DNA of 51,692 nucleotides from Streptomyces sp. NTH33 (GTDB taxonomy: Bacteria > Actinomycetota > Actinomycetes > Streptomycetales > Streptomycetaceae): NCBI RefSeq assembly GCF_003236365.1, contig NZ_POTZ01000004.1, forward strand, positions 1 through 51,692. Direction: 5' to 3'. Shown here in pieces: positions 47,176 through 51,692 of the stretch. The first letter of the stretch is position 1; every line of letters begins with the position of its first letter. The position numbers and the translations under genes were made by a program. The notes beneath the pieces were generated by a model. The model was not told the DNA's origin, ran no database searches, and saw nothing but the letters and a program-made list of their open reading frames with translations.

Positions 47176-48843
47176 GTGAGCGGCGTGCCGCGCAAGGACA
47201 CGAAGAAGACAACCGAGAACCAGTACGACGTGGCGATCCTCGGCAGCGGCATGGCCGGCGGCATGCTGGGCGCGGTCCTCGCCCGCAACGGCGTCAAGGT
47301 GCTGCTGCTCGACGCCGGCACCCATCCCCGGTTCGCGGTGGGCGAGTCGACGATCCCGTACACGTCCGGCATGACCCGGCTGATCGCCGACCGGTACAAG
47401 GTTCCCGAGCTGAAGGCCCTCTCCAGCTTCAAGGGGATCCGCAAGGAGGTCTCCCGCAACTGCGGACAGAAGCAGAACTTCGGCTTCGTCTACCACCGCG
47501 AGGGCCGCGCCCAGAACCCGGCGGAGGTGAACCAGCTCGTCGTCCCCTCGGCCATCAGGACCGAGAGCCACCTCTTCCGGCAGGACATCGACGCCTACCT
47601 CTTCCACCTGGCCGTGAAGTACGGAGCCGTGCCCCAGCTGGCCACCCGGATCGCGGACATCGAGATCGACCCGGACAGCGGCGCGGTGCTGCGCACCGAG
47701 AACGGCAAGGAGTTCCGGGCGAGCTATGTCGTCGACGGCAGCGGGTTCCGCTCGCCGCTGGCCGAGAAGTTCGGGCTGCGGGAGACGCCCACCCGGGCGC
47801 GCACCCACTCGCGCAGCATGTTCACGCACATGGTCGGCGTGAAGCCCTATGACCGCTCGCCCAACGGACGGCAGCACAAGCAGCCCAACCCCTGGCACCA
47901 CGGCACCCTGCACCACGTCTTCGACGGCGGCTGGCTGTGGGTCATCCCGTTCGACAACCACGAGGGCTCGCTCAACCCGCTGTGCAGCGTGGGCCTGACG
48001 TACGACCCGCGGGTCTTCCCCAAGGGCGACGCCACGCCGGAGCAGGAGTTCGGCGACTTCCTGAAGCGCCACCCGGAGATCGCCTGGCAGTTCCAGGGCG
48101 CGAAGGCGGTCAGGCCGTGGGTGTCCACGGGACGGCTCCAGTACTCGGCCAAGCAGGTCGTGGGGGAGCGGTTCTGCCTCACCTCGCACGCGGCCGGCTT
48201 CATCGACGCCCTCTACTCGCGCGGCCTGACCAACACCATGGAGCTGGTCAACGCCCTCGGCTGGCGTCTGATCGCCGCCTCACGCGACGGCGACTGGTCG
48301 CTGGAGCGCTTCTCCTACCTGGAGAACCTCCAGCAGGGGTTGTTCGACTTCCACGACAACCTCGTCTACAGCTCGTTCGTGGGCTTCCGCGACTACGAGC
48401 TGTGGAACGCCGTCAACCGCACCTGGATGCTCGGCACGATGCTCGGCAACGTCATGCTGGAGGACGCGTACTACCGGTACGACACCACCGGCGACGAGAA
48501 GGTCTTCCTCGACCTGGAACAGAGCAAGCACCCCGGATCCCCGCTTCCGGTCAGCGCCGGATTCAATGAGATGGGCATTCTCACCCGGGACCTCTGCAAG
48601 GCCGTGGAAGAAGGGACGATTACCCCGGGTGACGCGGCGAAGCGCATTCTCAAGCACATCGAGAACGCCGACTTCATTTCGCCTTCGTTCCGTCTCGGTG
48701 AAGAGGCGACTCGCTGCTTCGCCATGAGTCCGGCCAAGATGGCGATGAACGCCGTCTGGTCGCGCAGGGAGGCTCCTCCGGAGATCGGCCCGCGCATGAT
48801 CAACGCCAGCAAGGGGCTGGTCAGGACACGCTTCCGCGGCTGA
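47176..48843 (+). CDS. FADH2-dependent halogenase, PrnC-like
   Basis: 555 residues from GTG 47176, with GAGAGA upstream; GTG 47185 is also possible. VAILGSGMAGGMLGAVLA with intact GxGxxG; GESTIPYTSGMTRLIADRYKVPEL; WxWxIP as WLWVIP (about 252-257); HAAGFIDALYSRGL. The length and the order of blocks match PrnC of pyrrolnitrin biosynthesis as I remember it, a halogenase of a free phenylpyrrole. It follows the LAL gene by 31 bases. It is clearly not a recent duplicate of halogenase 1, which is shorter and of another subgroup. Confidence 0.9.
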   Translation: MSGVPRKDTKKTTENQYDVAILGSGMAGGMLGAVLARNGVKVLLLDAGTHPRFAVGESTIPYTSGMTRLIADRYKVPELKALSSFKGIRKEVSRNCGQKQNFGFVYHREGRAQNPAEVNQLVVPSAIRTESHLFRQDIDAYLFHLAVKYGAVPQLATRIADIEIDPDSGAVLRTENGKEFRASYVVDGSGFRSPLAEKFGLRETPTRARTHSRSMFTHMVGVKPYDRSPNGRQHKQPNPWHHGTLHHVFDGGWLWVIPFDNHEGSLNPLCSVGLTYDPRVFPKGDATPEQEFGDFLKRHPEIAWQFQGAKAVRPWVSTGRLQYSAKQVVGERFCLTSHAAGFIDALYSRGLTNTMELVNALGWRLIAASRDGDWSLERFSYLENLQQGLFDFHDNLVYSSFVGFRDYELWNAVNRTWMLGTMLGNVMLEDAYYRYDTTGDEKVFLDLEQSKHPGSPLPVSAGFNEMGILTRDLCKAVEEGTITPGDAAKRILKHIENADFISPSFRLGEEATRCFAMSPAKMAMNAVWSRREAPPEIGPRMINASKGLVRTRFRG

Positions 48844-48899
48844 TCCCGCCCATCGGCGGTCCACTTCCGGATCCGCCGTCCAGACCCTTAGGGGCCACC

Positions 48900-48931
48900 G
48901 GGAACACCCCTGAAATGTCAGGGGTGTTCCC
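48900..48931. terminator. 14-base perfect hairpin between halogenase 2 and the second PKS
   Basis: GGGAACACCCCTGA (48900-48913) and TCAGGGGTGTTCCC (48918-48931) around AATG. It ends 72 bases before the PKS start, so it is a terminator for the halogenase operon or an operator at the PKS promoter. Confidence 0.75.
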
Positions 48932-49003
48932 CTGGTTATGGGCTGTTATACGTTCGGACGGATTGCTTCGGTATTCGGTTGCGAGACGAGAAGGCGACGG
49001 CAC

Positions 49004-51692
49004 ATGGACGCGATTGCAGACCGTGACCCGGCGAACCTCACGGCCATTGTCGGCATGGCCGGCAAGTTTCCAGGTGCGCCCGATCTCGACAGCTTCTGGA
49101 CCCTTTTGATGAATGGCGTGGACGCGATACGCCCCGTCCCCGCCGACCGCTGGGACAGCACTGCGCAACTCGACCCCGAGAAGGAGATCCAGGCCGTCGG
49201 CGGCTTCATCGACGGAGTCGACCGCTTCGACGCGCAGTTCTTCGGCATCTCGCCCCGCGAGGCCGAGGCCATCGACCCGCAGCAGCGGCTGATGCTGGAG
49301 GTCGGCTGGCGCGCGATCGAGGACGCGGGCCAGCGGGCCGACGCGCTCGCCGGCACCCGCACCGGCGTCTACGTCGGCGCCTCCTGGCACGACTACGAGC
49401 TGCTCCGCAGGGACCGCGAGGCCCGGCCCACCCCGCACAGCCTCGTCGGCAACGCCCTCGACGTCATCGCGGCCCGCCTGTCGTACTTCCTCAAGGTCCG
49501 CGGCCCCAGCATGACCGTGGAAACTGGTTGCTCGTCCTCCCTGGTCGCCCTCCACCTCGCCTGCCAGGCGCTGCGCGACGGCGAGATCGAGGCGGCCGTC
49601 GTCGGCGGCACCAATCTGATCCTCGATCCGCATGTGACCGTCGGACTCACCCACTTCGGCGGACTCTCCCCGGACGGGCGCTGCAAGACCTTCTCCGCCG
49701 CGGCCAACGGCTTCGTGCGCGGCGAGGGCGTCGCCGCCCTCTACGTGAAGACCCTGGCCCGCGCGCTGGCCGACGGCGACCGCATCCACGGCGTCATCGC
49801 CAACACCGTCGTCAACAACGACGGCGGCGGCGAGAGCCTCGTCACGCCGAGCCCCGCGGGGCAGGAGGACCTGCTGCGCCGCGCGTACCACACCGGGGCC
49901 GTGCCCGCCGGCGCCCCGGACTACGTCGAGGCCCACGGCACCGGCACCGGGCGGGGCGACCCGATCGAGGCCACCGCCATCGGCCGGGTCCTCGGCGCCG
50001 ACCGCGACACTCCCCTGCTCATCGGCTCGGTGAAGACCAACATCGGCCACCTGGAGGCCAGCGCCGGACTGGCCGGCCTCATGAAGAACCTCCTCGCGCT
50101 GCGCCACCGCGTCCTGCCGCCCAGCCTCCACTCCGCGGAGCTCAATCCTGCCATCCCCTTCGACGACATCAACGTCCGCGTGGTGCGCGAACCGACACCG
50201 CTGCCGCCCACCGGGCCCCTCTGCCTCGGCGTCAACTCCTTCGGTTGGGGGGGCACCAACGCCCATGTGGTCCTCATGAGCCCGCCCGAGACCGAGCAGA
50301 CGGCCGCCCCCGGCGCGGGCCCCGTGACCGGACTGCCCGCCGTGCTGCCCCTGTCCGCCAAGGACACCACCGCTCTCGGCCGACGCGCCGCCGACCTCGT
50401 CCCGCTCGTCCCCGCGACCGCGGCCGAGACGGCCGCCCAGGCCGGCGCCCTCGCCTGGCGCCGGGACCACCACCCCCACCGCGCCGCCCTCGTGGCCACC
50501 GACGGCGACACCCTGCGCACCGGACTGGCCGCGCTCGCCGAGGCACCCGACGGCGAGCCGGAGGCGCCCGGCCTGATCACCGGAAGCGCCGTACCGCGCG
50601 GCGGAACCGCCTTCGTCTTCCCCGGCCAGGGCTCCCAGTGGACCGGCATGGGCACCCAGCTGTTCCAGGACAGTCCGCTCTTCGCCGAGGTCGTCACCCG
50701 CTGCGCCGACGCGCTGCGCCCGCACACCGACTGGAGCCTGCTCGACATCTTCTCCGGCCGCGCCGACGACACCTGGACGCAGCGCATCGACATGCTCCAG
50801 CCCACCCTGTGGGCCGTGTCGCTCGGCCTCGCCGAACTCTGGCGCGCCGCAGGTATCGAGCCGGACGTCGTCCTCGGCCACAGCCAGGGCGAGATCACCG
50901 CCGCCACCGTCGCGGGGATCCTCTCCTACGAGGACGCCGCCCTGCTGATGGCCCGGCGCAGCACCATCGCCCGCCGCACTTCCGGCCACGGCCGCATGCT
51001 CGCGGTGGACCTCGACCGGGACGCCGCGCTGGCGGCCCTGGAGGGCTTCGAGGACAGCGTCTCCCTCGCCGTCCACAACGGCCCCAACTCCTGCGTCCTG
51101 TCCGGGGAGAAGGAGGCGGTGCTCACCCTCAAGGAACTCCTCGACGCCGAGGGCACCTACTGCCGCCTGGTCAACGTCGACTACGCCTCGCACAGCTCCC
51201 AGATGGACCCGCTCCGGGAGGACCTGCTCGCCGCCCTCGCCCCCGTCCGGCCCCGCGAGGCCCGCATCCCGCTGATGTCGACGGTGCGCCGCACCCGCCT
51301 GGCCGGCCCCGAGATGGACGCCGCCTACTGGGTCGAGAACCTGCGCAGCCCCGTGCAGTTCGCCGACGCGGTGCAGGCCGTGCTCGACGACGGCATCACC
51401 CACGTCGTCGAGATCAGCCCCCACCCGGTCCTCGCCCCGGCCGTCGAACAGCTCACCGTCGGCCGCACCGCCCGCACGGCTGTCCTGACCACCATGCGCC
51501 GCCACCACGGCGGCACGGCCGACGTCGCCACGGCCCTCGGGCGCGCCTACGTGGCCGGCCTGGAGCCGTTCGGCGGCCTGCCCCGGAACGCCGCCGCGAC
51601 CGTCCCCGGATACCCGCTGCGCCCCGAGCGCCACTGGACGGACGACCGCCCGCGGGGCTCCGGCGCCGCCCGCGGCTTCGACGCCCCCCTGC
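49004..51692 (+). CDS. Type I polyketide synthase, N-terminal part (KS-AT visible), 3' end outside window
   Basis: 896 residues visible from ATG 49004, with AAGG nine bases upstream; no stop before the window ends. Ketosynthase at about 12-430: active Cys in ETGCSSSLVALH (near 175), His in EAHGTGTGRGDP and KTNIGHLEASAG. Acyltransferase at about 525-830: FPGQGSQWTGMG, GHSQGE (near 625) and YASH (near 726), the motif that in modular actinobacterial PKSs usually goes with methylmalonyl-CoA. TG in place of the usual TA before the active Cys is uncommon. There is no loading domain before the KS, so the chain is probably primed from another protein. Transcription seems separate from the halogenase operon because of the hairpin at 48900-48931. 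Confidence 0.94.
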   Translation, partial: MDAIADRDPANLTAIVGMAGKFPGAPDLDSFWTLLMNGVDAIRPVPADRWDSTAQLDPEKEIQAVGGFIDGVDRFDAQFFGISPREAEAIDPQQRLMLEVGWRAIEDAGQRADALAGTRTGVYVGASWHDYELLRRDREARPTPHSLVGNALDVIAARLSYFLKVRGPSMTVETGCSSSLVALHLACQALRDGEIEAAVVGGTNLILDPHVTVGLTHFGGLSPDGRCKTFSAAANGFVRGEGVAALYVKTLARALADGDRIHGVIANTVVNNDGGGESLVTPSPAGQEDLLRRAYHTGAVPAGAPDYVEAHGTGTGRGDPIEATAIGRVLGADRDTPLLIGSVKTNIGHLEASAGLAGLMKNLLALRHRVLPPSLHSAELNPAIPFDDINVRVVREPTPLPPTGPLCLGVNSFGWGGTNAHVVLMSPPETEQTAAPGAGPVTGLPAVLPLSAKDTTALGRRAADLVPLVPATAAETAAQAGALAWRRDHHPHRAALVATDGDTLRTGLAALAEAPDGEPEAPGLITGSAVPRGGTAFVFPGQGSQWTGMGTQLFQDSPLFAEVVTRCADALRPHTDWSLLDIFSGRADDTWTQRIDMLQPTLWAVSLGLAELWRAAGIEPDVVLGHSQGEITAATVAGILSYEDAALLMARRSTIARRTSGHGRMLAVDLDRDAALAALEGFEDSVSLAVHNGPNSCVLSGEKEAVLTLKELLDAEGTYCRLVNVDYASHSSQMDPLREDLLAALAPVRPREARIPLMSTVRRTRLAGPEMDAAYWVENLRSPVQFADAVQAVLDDGITHVVEISPHPVLAPAVEQLTVGRTARTAVLTTMRRHHGGTADVATALGRAYVAGLEPFGGLPRNAAATVPGYPLRPERHWTDDRPRGSGAARGFDAPL

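Overview
The window is very GC-rich, high-G/C-codon DNA with frequent GTG starts, GTGA/ATGA stop-start overlaps, few TTA codons and U-tract-less hairpin terminators. This points to a streptomycete or close actinobacterial relative. Practically the whole window reads as one large biosynthetic gene cluster for a hybrid polyketide / non-ribosomal peptide. It is cut at both ends inside type I PKS genes.

Layout. (1) 1-16442, plus strand: the tail of a PKS (DH-KR-ACP), three single-module NRPSs, a GMC oxidoreductase and a type II thioesterase, nearly all coupled by overlaps. Each NRPS has a heterocyclization-type (Cy) domain and a cysteine-like A domain. Two of the three end in their own thioesterase. 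(2) 16483-20047: a two-permease ABC exporter and a divergent TetR regulator. (3) 20104-23339, minus strand: class A flavin monooxygenase, methyltransferase, MGT-type glycosyltransferase. (4) 23716-27825: a SagB-type azoline dehydrogenase with a RiPP-type N-terminal domain, a Tat-exported haloperoxidase-like protein and a DoxX-like membrane protein with a TTA codon. (5) 27975-32880: two paralogous AraC regulators, a small ABM-fold protein, a MonCI/Lsd18-like flavin epoxidase and a second TetR regulator. (6) 33045-41345: a tight operon for a TDP-2,3,6-trideoxy-3-(dimethylamino)hexose, with a DUF418 membrane protein embedded. (7) 41815-48843: two different FADH2-dependent halogenases (carrier-protein/phenol type and PrnC-like), a CPA2 cation/proton antiporter and a LAL-type LuxR activator. 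(8) 49004 to the end: the start of a second PKS (KS-AT visible).

How it may work together (inference): a polyketide chain is extended with cysteine. At least the second NRPS should form a thiazoline, which the SagB-type enzyme would oxidise to a thiazole. Flavin enzymes hydroxylate or epoxidise, one or two halogenases add halogen, and an aminosugar is attached and N,N-dimethylated. Export and resistance would come from the ABC system, the antiporter and possibly the glycosyltransferase. I do not recognise the product.

Most unusual points: the Cy domains of NRPS1 and NRPS3 have lost residues that NRPS2 keeps; two NRPSs carry the same kind of N-terminal docking domain while only one visible upstream protein has a matching acidic tail; a thiopeptide/TOMM-style dehydrogenase sits in an assembly-line cluster; and three potential halogenation enzymes coexist.
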